Source: Microbacterium enclense (lineage in GTDB: Bacteria; Actinomycetota; Actinomycetes; Actinomycetales; Microbacteriaceae). From it: a DNA stretch of 64,000 nucleotides. Both the position numbers and the translations under genes were made by a program. The stretch's first letter is position 1, and every line of letters begins with the position of its first letter. Below the pieces are notes generated by a model. The model had not been told where the DNA came from. It ran no database searches and saw nothing but the letters and a program-made list of their open reading frames with translations. The stretch lies in contig NZ_KQ758467.1 in NCBI RefSeq assembly GCF_001456955.1, positions 542,672 through 606,671 of the forward strand, written 5' to 3'. Of this stretch, positions 18,025-26,579 are shown piece after piece.

Positions 18025-18118
18025 GGTTCCCAGTATCGCGCACGTTGGTACTGGGTGTCACTCCCCGCGTCGACGTGCAGCCTACGCTCGGAGAGCGTCG
18101 CCCGGTAGGGTCGCGGGC

Positions 18119-18661
18119 GTGACCTCGCTGACGTTCCTTCCCGCGCTCGACAACCCGCACCTGCTGGCCGAGCCCGTCGCCGCTGCCCTGCAGACTCTCG
18201 ACCCCGCGACCGCCGCGCGCGTCGAGGTGGCCGAGGTCGACCCGACGCTCGCCGATACCGCCGCTTTCTGCGCGGCGTACGGTCAGAGCCTCGCCATCTC
18301 CGCCAACTGCATCGTCGTGCAGGGCTCGCGCGATGCCGAGACGCGCACCGCCGCCTGCCTCGCCCTCGCCACGACCCGGCTCGACGTGAACGGCGTGGTG
18401 CGCAAACTGCTCGACGCCCGCAAGGCGACCTTCGCGCCGATGGATGCCGCGGTGTCGGCCACCGGGATGGAGTACGGCGGGATCACCCCTCTCGGCATCC
18501 CGGCCGACTGGCGGCTCCTCGTCGACGCGCGCGTGGCGGTGCTGCCGCGGGCGGTGGTGGGTGCCGGCATCCGCGGCGCGAAACTGTTCCTGCCCGGCGA
18601 GGTGCTGGCATCCCTGCCCGGGGCCGAGGTGATCGAGGGGCTGGCGAAGCCGAGCGAGTGA
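18119..18661 (+). CDS. YbaK/aminoacyl-tRNA deacylase domain protein
   Basis: 180 residues. YbaK/ProX-type domains hydrolyse mischarged aminoacyl-tRNAs. Motifs present: ISANCIVVQG, the lysine in VRKLLDARKATFAPMDAAV and GGITPLGIP, which form the active-site groove of the family. The GTG at 18119 lies 7 nt after TAGGGT (18106-18111), the leaderless pattern, so I choose it over the longer frame. It diverges from the acyl-CoA dehydrogenase and converges on the TetR gene. Which tRNA it edits is not evident. Confidence 0.88.
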   Translation: MTSLTFLPALDNPHLLAEPVAAALQTLDPATAARVEVAEVDPTLADTAAFCAAYGQSLAISANCIVVQGSRDAETRTAACLALATTRLDVNGVVRKLLDARKATFAPMDAAVSATGMEYGGITPLGIPADWRLLVDARVAVLPRAVVGAGIRGAKLFLPGEVLASLPGAEVIEGLAKPSE

Positions 18662-18724
18662 CGGCCGTAACCGCAGGATCGTGCGATCAGAGGGCGTGGC
18701 GGCCGTGTGTCGAAGCCGCGGGGC

Positions 18725-19393
18725 TCAGTCTCCGAGCGACGCGCGCAGGCGCCGAGTGACCTCCGCGGCGGGCATGCGGCGCGGGAAGGCCGCGACGATG
18801 AGGTCGTCGCCCGCTGCATCGCCGGCGTCGGGGCCCACGCCGTAACGGCGGAGAGCGTCGTCGAGGGCACGACGCAGGACGGATGCCGGCACCCGGGCGC
18901 CGCGCATCAGCCGGCGCAGCACGTGGTTGTGCACCGCCGTGACGAGGGCGGCGAAGCCGACGGCATCCAGGGGGTCGAGGCCGGGGAGCGCATCGCGAAG
19001 GTACTGGTCGAAGAGGCGCTCGTAGCGGAACACCGTGACGATCTCGCGGTCGCGCAGGCCGGGAATCTCGCGCACGATCTTGTATCGCCGCCGTGCGAGT
19101 TCGGGGTCGGCGGCGAAGTGCCGGAACACGCGCACCGACGCCTCGCACACGGCCGCCCAGGGATCGGGATGCGACTGCGCGAGGAACGCGCGCGTCTCGG
19201 CGAGCAGCACCTCGTGGTCGGCGAACACGACGTCTTCTTTGCCGCCGAACTGCCGGAAGAACGTCGAGCGCGACACTCCCGCCGCCTGGGCGATCTGCTC
19301 CACGGAGGTCTGGTCGTACCCGTGCGCGACGAAGAGGTCGATCGCAGCGGCCACCACCGCGGTGCGGCTGGACGGGGCGGCGCTCTCGGTCAC
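18725..19393 (-). CDS. TetR-family transcriptional regulator
   Basis: 222 residues. The N-terminal helix-turn-helix is clear: IDLFVAHGYDQTSVEQIAQAAGVSRSTFFRQF at about residues 14-46 (quoted in part: TSVEQIAQAAGVSRSTFF). The remaining helical ligand-binding domain is not assignable to a known ligand. The GTG at 19393 follows TATGCT by 6 nt (leaderless). It points away from the FAD oxidoreductase gene across a 612-bp gap filled with repeats; no clear operator palindrome distinct from those repeats is visible, so its target is uncertain. Confidence 0.9.
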   Translation of the reverse strand: MTESAAPSSRTAVVAAAIDLFVAHGYDQTSVEQIAQAAGVSRSTFFRQFGGKEDVVFADHEVLLAETRAFLAQSHPDPWAAVCEASVRVFRHFAADPELARRRYKIVREIPGLRDREIVTVFRYERLFDQYLRDALPGLDPLDAVGFAALVTAVHNHVLRRLMRGARVPASVLRRALDDALRRYGVGPDAGDAAGDDLIVAAFPRRMPAAEVTRRLRASLGD

Positions 19394-19459
19394 GTGCCGA
19401 GCATATCCGCGGGGCGCGGGCGGCGGCGGTGCGTGGCGCGGGGCGGGTGGCGCGGAGGC

Positions 19460-19507
19460 GGCGCGTGGGCGGGGCGGCGCGTGGGCGGGGCGGCGCGTGG
19501 GCGGGGC
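19460..19507. repeat. 16-bp tandem repeat, three exact copies
   Basis: GGCGCGTGGGCGGGGC occurs three times in a row (19460-19475, 19476-19491, 19492-19507), followed by a degenerate unit. It lies upstream of the TetR gene and is pure GC with strand asymmetry (G on the plus strand). Confidence 0.85.
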
Positions 19508-19532
19508 GGCGGCGCGGGGGGTGCCGGGCGGT

Positions 19533-19854
19533 GAGAAACGCGATCGGCGGGTGGAAACGCTGTGGCGTGGCGTGTTTCGCTGCGGATGCCGTTTCTCGCG
19601 CGTCCGAGGTGCGGCGGCGGGCAAGCGCGGCGGCGGCCCGGGCGGTGCGGAGTGCGGCGGCGGCACGAGCGGGGCAGAGCGGTGAGAAACGCGATCGGCG
19701 GGCGGAAACGCCTCGGCGCGGCGTGTTTCGGGGCGGATACCGTTTCTCGCGCGTCCGAGGTGCGGCGGCGGCACGCGGGGCAGAGCGGTGAGAAACGCGA
19801 TCGGCGGGTGGAAACGCCTTGGCGCGGCGTGTTTCGCTGCGGATACCGTTTCTC
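19533..19854. repeat. Three copies of a 65-bp palindromic intergenic element
   Basis: Copies at 19533-19597, 19684-19748 and 19790-19854 are each exactly 65 bp, begin GAGAAACGCGATCGGCGG and end with CGTTTCTC. Inside, GGAAACGC pairs with GCGTGTTTC, so each copy can fold into one long hairpin. Spacers share GCGTCCGAGGTGCGGCGGCGG. Differences between copies are few and partly compensatory (TGTGGCGTGG against CTCGGCGCGG). The array fills the gap between the TetR regulator and the FAD oxidoreductase. No gene is supported here. Confidence 0.85.
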
Positions 19855-20005
19855 GCCGAAAGAGACCCACCACGAACACTTGCCGGGCGCACGCACCGCG
19901 AGGCACGCACCGCGCACACAGCCGCCAGCACACCCCGCGCTAGACGATCGCCCCCACCGAGGCAAGCGGATGCCGAGCCCTCAGCCCCCGCGGTGGGATG
20001 GACGC

Positions 20006-21481
20006 ATGAGCACCCCCCTGTGGAACCGAGACCAGACCTCCGTCGCAACGCCGTTCGAGGCCGACGCGCGGCACGACGTCGTCATCGTCGGCGCCGGGCT
20101 GACCGGCCTGTCGACGGCCGTGATGCTGGCCGAAGCGGGCGTCGATGTCGCCGTGGTCGACGCCGGCGAGGTGGGGCAGGGGGCGACCGCGGCGTCGGTG
20201 GGCATGGCATCCGTTCTCCAGGGCACGACGCTCGCGTCGCTGCGGCGGCACCATCCGGCGAGTCTCGTGCGGGCGTACGTGGATGCCAACCGTGCCGGCC
20301 AGGACTGGCTCGCCGACCGTGCGGGCGCCGCCGCCGACCGCCGCACGGCGTTCACGTTCGGGCGCGGGCTCGACACCGACGTGGCCCTCGACGCCGTGCG
20401 CGATACGGCAGAAGAGGCCGGCCTGCCGGTGCGCGAAGCCGCCCCCGGCGACTTCGGCGGGCGCACGTCCGTGCGCGCCGTCGCCCTCGACGACCAGCTC
20501 GCCCTCGATCCCGTGCTGCTGGCGACGACGCTCGCCCGTGCCGCCGTCGATGCGGGTGCGGTGATCCACAGCGGCGTGCGGGTGTCGGACGTGCGGGCCC
20601 TTCCCAGCGGCCGGGTCGACACCGACCACGGCACGATCTTCGGCGACACGGTCGTGCTCGCCACCGGCACGCCCCTCACCCGCCGCGGACTGTACGACCT
20701 CAAGACGCGCGCACTGCGGTCGTGGGCGATCGCGTTCGAGGTGGAGGGGGATGCCGAAGCCCCGGGCGGCATGTGGAGCGAGGTCGGTGCCGACGGGCGC
20801 AGCGTCGTGGCGGCGCCGTCGTCGTTCGGGCGTCCGGCGCTCATCGTGACCGGGGCACGGCATCCGGTGGGCTCGGCGTCGTCGGAGATCGCGCTCGCCG
20901 AGGCGCTCGCCGCGTGGGCGCGGCGCACGCTCCCGGTCGGTGCCGAAATCGGGCGCTGGTCGGGCCAGGACTACCAGTCGCACAACCTCGTGCCGTTCAT
21001 CGGGGGGATGCCACGGGGTCTCGGCCGCCTGCGCTTCGCCACCGGATACGCCGGGTGGGGCATGACGAACGCGCCGGCCGCGGCGATGCGGTTGAGCGAT
21101 GAGATCCGCGGCGTCTCGCGAAGCGACCGGCCGCAGTGGATGCGCACGATCGGCACCCGCATGACCGTGCCCGCCGACCTCGGCCGCGGGATCGGAGAGG
21201 CCGCGCGACGCGCGCGGGTGTCAGCAGCAGCCCTGAAGACGGCGTCGGCGGCCCCCGTCGCACCGCCCGCCGAGGGTGCGGGAACGCTCGCCCGGCGGGG
21301 AGCGCGCACGGCCGCCGTCTCGACGGTCGACGGGCGGACGCGCACGCTGGCCGCCCCGACTCCGCTGACCTGGAACGACGCGGAGCGCTCGTGGGACAGC
21401 CCCGTCGACGGCTCGCGCTACGCCCCCGACGGGGTGCGGCTCGAGGGCGCGGCATCCACGGATCTGCGCTCGGCGGGCTGA
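20006..21481 (+). CDS. FAD-dependent oxidoreductase (DAO family) with a ligand-less Rieske domain
   Basis: 491 residues. The N-terminal Rossmann motif VIVGAGLTGLSTAVMLAEAG (residues about 29-48) binds FAD; the DAO fold continues to about 390 (ATGYAGWGMTNAPAAA). Such proteins often end in a Rieske [2Fe-2S] domain with CxH and CxxH ligands. Here the same scaffold is present (TWNDAERSWD, GSRYAPDGVRLEG) but the box expected as CPCHGS reads SPVDGS and the first CxH box reads AAPTPL, so all four iron ligands are gone. Either the domain is now only structural or the enzyme lost that electron route. Start: ATG at 20006, no strong ribosome site. Substrate unknown; an amine or amino acid is usual. Confidence 0.87.
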   Translation: MSTPLWNRDQTSVATPFEADARHDVVIVGAGLTGLSTAVMLAEAGVDVAVVDAGEVGQGATAASVGMASVLQGTTLASLRRHHPASLVRAYVDANRAGQDWLADRAGAAADRRTAFTFGRGLDTDVALDAVRDTAEEAGLPVREAAPGDFGGRTSVRAVALDDQLALDPVLLATTLARAAVDAGAVIHSGVRVSDVRALPSGRVDTDHGTIFGDTVVLATGTPLTRRGLYDLKTRALRSWAIAFEVEGDAEAPGGMWSEVGADGRSVVAAPSSFGRPALIVTGARHPVGSASSEIALAEALAAWARRTLPVGAEIGRWSGQDYQSHNLVPFIGGMPRGLGRLRFATGYAGWGMTNAPAAAMRLSDEIRGVSRSDRPQWMRTIGTRMTVPADLGRGIGEAARRARVSAAALKTASAAPVAPPAEGAGTLARRGARTAAVSTVDGRTRTLAAPTPLTWNDAERSWDSPVDGSRYAPDGVRLEGAASTDLRSAG

Positions 21482-21497
21482 GGCGCGGGGCGCGTGC

Positions 21498-21587
21498 GAA
21501 ACTCCGGAGATTCGGGCGCACCGCGCGACGGCGGGCGCGGATTCATGCGGGCGGATGCGGCGGGTCGCGCCGTTTCTCCGGAGTTCG
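21498..21587. repeat. Intergenic inverted repeat with CTCCGGAG ends
   Basis: CGAAACTCCGGAGA (from 21498) and TTTCTCCGGAGTTCG (ending 21587) are inverted copies about 90 bp apart and bracket a GC-rich core. The gap 21482-21860 between the FAD oxidoreductase and LysE genes (379 bp) holds this and otherwise simple GC-rich sequence; I see no gene there. Confidence 0.65.
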
Positions 21588-21860
21588 GGACGGGCGGGGG
21601 CGGTGCGGCGCTGCGCGACAAGGCTTGATACGGCGCAGCACGGCCCGACTCGGCGCGGCGCGACAGCCGCACGCGGCGCCGCCGGGACTCGGCGGCCCTG
21701 CCGGTGGTGGGCGACGCCGGCCGGGTGGTTGCGTGGGGCCATCGCCTCGAGCGAGCGGCCCGACCGTGGGCGCAGGGTCCCGCGGCCGGGCGGCGAGCCG
21801 GAACGGTCTCGAGAGTCTGTCTTCGAGCCGGCTGGGAACCCGAACGCGACGCGACCCGCG

Positions 21861-22493
21861 TCAGCTCTTCGCGCCGGTGAACGCCAGCGCGCCGCCGAGG
21901 CCGATCATCATGACGCCGCCCGTGCCCGACAGCGTCGAGATGCGCTTCGGGAAGCGGGCGAACCACGTGCGGGCGGTTCCGGCGGCGAGGGCCCAGACGC
22001 TGTCGCAGGTCAGCGCCATCACCTGGAAGAGCAGTCCCAGCGTCAGCAGCTGCAGCCAGGCGGCGCCGGCGTGCGGGTCGACGAACTGGGGCAGGACCGC
22101 GACGAAGAAGGCGATCGTCTTGGGGTTGGTCAGTCCTACGACGAAGCCCTGGCGCAGCAGCGTCCACGACGACGTGGGCTGCACGGCAGCACCGGCGACG
22201 TGCGCGTGCCGGTGGCGGATCGCCTGGATGCCGAGCCACACGAGGTAGGCCGCGCCGACGATCTTCAGCGCGGTGAACGCGACGATCGAGGATGCCACGA
22301 TCGCGCCGACTCCGAACGCGACGGCGAGCACCGCGGGCACGGTGCCGAGGGCGTTGCCGACGACGCTGAGCACGCCCGCGCGGCGGCCGAGCGCGATCGA
22401 CCGGCCGATGACGAACAGCACACTCGGACCCGGGATGACGATGATGACGACCGACGCGGCGACGAAGGCCACGAGGTTCTCGATCGGAGGCAT
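21861..22493 (-). CDS. LysE/RhtB-family amino-acid exporter
   Basis: 210 residues, six membrane helices. The family signature IPGPSVLFVIGRSIALGRRAG lies at residues about 20-40 (start IPGPSVLF), and GLTNPKTIAFFVAVLPQF, typical of the fourth helix, follows at about 120. The exported compound cannot be told. TACGCT lies 6 nt before the ATG at 22493 (leaderless). It stands alone; the neighbouring palindrome at 22551-22603 separates it from the nitrate operon. Confidence 0.92.
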   Translation of the reverse strand: MPPIENLVAFVAASVVIIVIPGPSVLFVIGRSIALGRRAGVLSVVGNALGTVPAVLAVAFGVGAIVASSIVAFTALKIVGAAYLVWLGIQAIRHRHAHVAGAAVQPTSSWTLLRQGFVVGLTNPKTIAFFVAVLPQFVDPHAGAAWLQLLTLGLLFQVMALTCDSVWALAAGTARTWFARFPKRISTLSGTGGVMMIGLGGALAFTGAKS

Positions 22494-22550
22494 GCGTGAA
22501 GCGTACTGCCGCTGCATTTCGCGCACGTTCCGCGCCCACCCCGGCGCGTG

Positions 22551-22603
22551 AGGGGTCAATTTTTGTCGCTTCGAGCGGCGCTCAGCGACAAAAATTGACC
22601 CCT
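22551..22603. repeat. Perfect 20-bp inverted repeat with AT-rich arms
   Basis: AGGGGTCAATTTTTGTCGCT (22551-22570) and its exact complement (22584-22603) flank a 13-nt loop. The ATTTTTG/CAAAAAT tract is striking in this GC-rich DNA. It sits between the LysE promoter and the 3' end of the nitrate operon, where it can terminate that operon from the minus strand. Confidence 0.88.
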
Positions 22604-22624
22604 CGCGCGAGGTGACAGCCGTGG

Positions 22625-24286
22625 CTACGCGGGGACGGCCTCGCGCGCGAGCAGCTCGCTGATGCGGCCGACGCAGCCGCCGCAGCCGGTGCCGGCGCGG
22701 GTCGACGCCTTTACACAGGCCACCGTCGGCTCCCCTGCGGCCACGGCGTCGCGGATCGCCCCGGCGCTCACGCCGTTGCACCAGCAGACGGTGGCATCCG
22801 CGGCGAAGGGGTCGGCGACGACGGCCATGCCGGCGTCGGGCGCATCGAGGCGCAGCAGCGACGAGCGGTCGGCGGGCAGCTCCGATCCGCGTTCGAACAG
22901 CAGGGTGAGCTCGGCGCCGGTGCGTGGCATCCCGACCGAGACGAAGCCGGTCAGCACGCCGTCGACCGTGACGAGCTTGACGTACGCGCCGCGGGCGGGG
23001 TCGGCCCAGAGGGTGACCTGCGGGGCGTGGCACGCGGCCGCGTGCACGGGGGCGAAGGGGTCGGCGTCGACCGCACCTCCGGCGACCACGTCGATGCCCT
23101 CGGCCTTCAGCATGACGACGCCGGGCCGCTCCACGGGGACCGGGGCAACGGATGCCGCCGCGCCCGCCACGGGGACCGGGGCAACGGATGCCGCCGCGCT
23201 CGCGACGAGGGCCGGGCTCGCGGATGCCGCAGCGGAACCGTCCCCAGCCGCCAACCGCGCCGCCAGCCGGTCGGCCTGCCGCCAGCCCGGTCCGACGAGT
23301 CCACTGGGGCCGCCGGGCACGCGACCGTCTTCGCCCGCCTCGGCCGGATCGGCGACGTGCGCGCAGTCGCCGATGGCGAAGACGTTCGGGTCGGTCCAGG
23401 AGCGCGACGCACCGTCGACGAGCACGCCGGTGGAGGTGGCGAGCCCGGCGAGGGATGCCACCTCGGTGCGCGCCGCGACCCCGCACGACAGCACGAGCAG
23501 GTCGCCCGCGAGCACCTTGCCGTCGGCGCAGACCAGGCCGTCGAACCACGCCTGACCGTGGTCGTCGTAGCGCTGCACGATGCTCTCGGCGCGGGCGTGA
23601 TGCATCATCTCGACACCGACCGCGGTGGCTGCGGCCGCGAGCACGCGTCCGCCGTTCTCGTCGAGCGTGCGGTTCATGGGAGCGGCGGAGTGGTACGCCA
23701 CCACGACCTCGGCGCCGGCCTCGGCGGCGGCCAGGGCCAGCTCCATGCCGAGCACGCCCGCGCCGAGCACGACGATGCGCTGCCCGGCCGACACGGCCGC
23801 GCGCACGTGCTCGGCGTCGGCGAGGTCGCGCAGGGCGACGACGCCTCGGGGGAGCGGCGCCGAGCCCCGGTCGAGCTGCGCCGGAACGCCCGGTCGCGCC
23901 GCGCGGTGCCGCTGCGCCCGCTCGAGACCGGCGAGCGTCGGCACGTTCGCGCGCGCTCCGGTCGCCAGCACGAGCCGGTCGTACGGAACCCGGATGCCAT
24001 CGTGCAACCGCACCACCTGACGGTCGCGGTCGACGCCGACCACCGTCATCCCGAGCACGAATTTCACGCCGGCCTCTTCGGCGATCAGCCGGTCGCCCAT
24101 GTCGAGGCCGTCGCGGTCGGCGCGTCCGACGGCGTACTCGGCGAGCAGCACGCGGTTGTAGACGTCGTGCGTCTCGGCCCCGATGACCGTGAGGTCGATG
24201 CGCCCGTCGCGCACGGCGGGCAGCAGGCCCTCGATCAGCCGCGCCCCGACGGGGCCGTAGCCCACCAGCACCACACGCTCAGACAT
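22625..24286 (-). CDS. NAD(P)H/FAD nitrite-reductase-like electron-transfer protein with BFD [2Fe-2S] domain
   Basis: 553 residues. An N-terminal FAD domain (VVLVGYGPVGARL; VLATGARA) and an NAD domain (IVVLGAGVLGMELALAAAEAG at about 175) are followed by FAIGDCAH, all as in the small half of NirB/NasB. The C-terminus carries a BFD-type cluster site: CWCNG, then CVKASTRAGTGCGGC. There is no siroheme domain, so by itself it cannot reduce nitrite; it most likely passes electrons from NAD(P)H to the nitrate reductase encoded just upstream, which overlaps it by 8 nt. Odd: an Ala/Ser/Pro linker near residues 365-400 is built from DNA tandem repeats (ACGGATGCCGCCGCG units at 23145-23195). Confidence 0.85.
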   Translation of the reverse strand: MSERVVLVGYGPVGARLIEGLLPAVRDGRIDLTVIGAETHDVYNRVLLAEYAVGRADRDGLDMGDRLIAEEAGVKFVLGMTVVGVDRDRQVVRLHDGIRVPYDRLVLATGARANVPTLAGLERAQRHRAARPGVPAQLDRGSAPLPRGVVALRDLADAEHVRAAVSAGQRIVVLGAGVLGMELALAAAEAGAEVVVAYHSAAPMNRTLDENGGRVLAAAATAVGVEMMHHARAESIVQRYDDHGQAWFDGLVCADGKVLAGDLLVLSCGVAARTEVASLAGLATSTGVLVDGASRSWTDPNVFAIGDCAHVADPAEAGEDGRVPGGPSGLVGPGWRQADRLAARLAAGDGSAAASASPALVASAAASVAPVPVAGAAASVAPVPVERPGVVMLKAEGIDVVAGGAVDADPFAPVHAAACHAPQVTLWADPARGAYVKLVTVDGVLTGFVSVGMPRTGAELTLLFERGSELPADRSSLLRLDAPDAGMAVVADPFAADATVCWCNGVSAGAIRDAVAAGEPTVACVKASTRAGTGCGGCVGRISELLAREAVPA

Positions 24287-26579
24287 GGATCTCCTCCTCG
24301 GTCGGGGTGGACGCCCCGCGCTCGATGGGCCCGCCCGCGACGGAGACGCCGGTCGGCGCGGGTCCGCCTGCGACCGAGACCCCGGCCGGCACGTCAGGCC
24401 CGACGTGCCCGCCCGCGACGGAGACGCCGGATGCCGCGCCCCCGCCCGCCGCGCGATCGACGCCGGGATGCTCCGACACCACGACGGGCCCGTGCTCCAC
24501 AGCCGCGACGGCGGGCACAGCGGCATCCGGAGTCACCCGTACCCGCGTGCGCTTGAACTCGGGCATCGCCGACGTCGGGTCGACGAGCGCCTCGGTCAGG
24601 CGGTTCGCGCACTCGTCACCGGCGTAATGGAAGGGCAGGAAGACGGTGTCATGGCGGATATCCGTGGTCACAGTCGCCCGCGCCCGCACCGTGCCGCGCT
24701 CGTTCGAGACGGCGACGAGCGCGTCTTCGCGGATGCCGAGACGCGACGCCGTCGCGGGATGGATCTCGAGCCGCGCCTCGGGGCGGGCGCCGTTCAGCTC
24801 GGCGACCCGGCGGGTCTGCGTGCCCGACTGATACTGCTGCAGGTAGCGGCCGGTGACGAGGGTCAGCTCGCCGCCGCGGTCGGTCGGCGTCGGGGGCGTG
24901 GCATCCACCGCCACCAGGCGAGCACGGCCGTCGGCGTGGGCGAAGCGCTGAGTGAAGGGGCGCGGGGTGCCCTCGGCGCGATAGGGCCAGTACGCCTCGA
25001 CGCCCGTGTCGAGCAGCGCGTGCGAGAGGCCGGAGTAGTCGGCGACACCGCCCTCCGACGCGCGGGCGAGCTCGTCGAACACCTCGGCCGGAACCGTCGA
25101 CCAGGTGGATGCCGCGCCCAGGCGCCGCGCGATCTCGGCCATGATCCACAGCTCGCTGCGGGCGCCGTCGGGCCCGGCCAGCGCCTGTCGACGGCGGATC
25201 ACCCGGCCCTCGAGCGAGGTCATCGTGCCCTCCTCCTCGGCCCACTGCAGCACGGGCAGCACGATGTCGGCGAGCTCCGCGGTCTCGCTGAGGAAGAAGT
25301 CGCACACGATGAGGGTGTCGAGCGACTGCAGCCGCTGCCGGAGCGCGTCGACGTCGGGCGCCGAGACGACGACGTTGGATCCGGCGACCAGCAGCGTCTT
25401 CACCGGCCCGCCCAGTTCGCCGAGCAGTGCGGTCGCCGGGATGCCGGCATCCGGAAGCTCATCCGGGTCGACACCCCACACCCCGGCGACGTGCCGGCGG
25501 GCTTCGGGGTCGCGGATGGAACGGTAGCCGGGCAGCTGGTCGGCCTTCTGGCCGTGCTCGCGTCCGCCCTGGCCGTTGCCCTGGCCGGTGAGGGTGCCGT
25601 AGCCCGAGCCGTCGCGGCCGACGAGGCCGAGCACGAGCGCGAGGTTGATCGCGGCGGTGGCGGTGGCGGTGCCGTCGACGTGCTGTTCGACGCCGCGTCC
25701 GGTGAGGATGTACGCGCCGCCCGCGGCGAGGCGCCGGGCGGTCTCGCGGAGCTGAGCGACCGGGATGCCGGTGGTCGAGGAGGTGCGCTCGGGCCACCAC
25801 TGCGCGACGGAGCGCCGCAGGCTCTCGAAGCCGCTCGTGCGCTCATCTATATAGGCGCGGTCGGCGAGCCCCTCGGCGATGACGATGTGGGTGAGGCCGA
25901 GCAGTAGCGGCAGGTCGGTGCCGGGGGCGGCCTGCAGGTGGGTGCCGGCGCCGTCTTCGGTGAGGCGCGCGGTGGCGGATCGGCGCGGGTCGACGACGAT
26001 GAGTCCGCCCGCGGCACGCGCTCCGGCGAGGTGCGCGAGGAACGGCGGCATGGTCGCGGCGACGTTCGAGCCGAGCAGCAGGATCGTCTGGGCGTCGTCG
26101 AGGTCGGTCACGGGGAAGGGCAGGCCCCGGTCCATGCCGAAGGCCCGATTGGATGCCGCCGCGGCCGACGACATGCAGAAGCGGCCGTTGTAGTCGATGC
26201 GCGAGGTGCCGAGCGCGACGCGGGCGAACTTGCCGAGCTGATACGCCTTCTCGTTGGTGAGTCCGCCGCCGCCGAAGATGGCGTTGGCGTCGGGTCCGTG
26301 GGCGGCTTTCGTGTCGCGGAAGGCCGCGGCCACGGCATCCAGAGCTTCGTCCCAGGTGGTCTCGGCGAGGGTTCCGTCGGATCGCCGCATCAGTGGCATC
26401 CGGAGTCGGTGGGGGGATGCCAGGAGCTCCGCCGACGTCCAGCCCTTGGCGCAGAGTCCTCCCCGGTTGGTGGGGAAGTCGCGGCCCGTGACCGTGGTCT
26501 CACCCTGGTGGGTGACGGTCATGGCGCACTGCAGCGCGCAGTAGGGGCAGTGGGTGTCGGCGGAGCTCATGGCGGTCAT
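24279..26579 (-). CDS. nasC: Assimilatory nitrate reductase catalytic subunit (molybdopterin, NasC/NarB type)
   Basis: 766 residues. It reduces nitrate to nitrite with a bis-MGD molybdenum centre. The [4Fe-4S] site is Cys11, Cys14, Cys18 and Cys43 (CPYCALQC, GLCAKGW) and Cys135 in NGRFCMSS is the expected molybdenum ligand. TGQGNGQGGREHGQKADQLPGYR (partly quoted: GGREHGQKADQLPG) is the strongly conserved NarB/NasC stretch, and the molybdopterin-binding C-terminal domain starts near 560. The ATG at 26579 shares one base with the narK stop. After about residue 690 the protein ends in a repeat-rich tail with three GVSVAGG units, probably a species-specific extension encoded by tandem DNA. Confidence 0.93.
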   Translation of the reverse strand: MTAMSSADTHCPYCALQCAMTVTHQGETTVTGRDFPTNRGGLCAKGWTSAELLASPHRLRMPLMRRSDGTLAETTWDEALDAVAAAFRDTKAAHGPDANAIFGGGGLTNEKAYQLGKFARVALGTSRIDYNGRFCMSSAAAASNRAFGMDRGLPFPVTDLDDAQTILLLGSNVAATMPPFLAHLAGARAAGGLIVVDPRRSATARLTEDGAGTHLQAAPGTDLPLLLGLTHIVIAEGLADRAYIDERTSGFESLRRSVAQWWPERTSSTTGIPVAQLRETARRLAAGGAYILTGRGVEQHVDGTATATAAINLALVLGLVGRDGSGYGTLTGQGNGQGGREHGQKADQLPGYRSIRDPEARRHVAGVWGVDPDELPDAGIPATALLGELGGPVKTLLVAGSNVVVSAPDVDALRQRLQSLDTLIVCDFFLSETAELADIVLPVLQWAEEEGTMTSLEGRVIRRRQALAGPDGARSELWIMAEIARRLGAASTWSTVPAEVFDELARASEGGVADYSGLSHALLDTGVEAYWPYRAEGTPRPFTQRFAHADGRARLVAVDATPPTPTDRGGELTLVTGRYLQQYQSGTQTRRVAELNGARPEARLEIHPATASRLGIREDALVAVSNERGTVRARATVTTDIRHDTVFLPFHYAGDECANRLTEALVDPTSAMPEFKRTRVRVTPDAAVPAVAAVEHGPVVVSEHPGVDRAAGGGAASGVSVAGGHVGPDVPAGVSVAGGPAPTGVSVAGGPIERGASTPTEEEIHV

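Noticed and set aside
19533..19854. CRISPR array or small RNA gene at the 65-bp palindromes
   Set aside because: Three copies with unequal spacers that are themselves related, no cas genes, and no conserved RNA family recognised; a dispersed palindromic element fits better.
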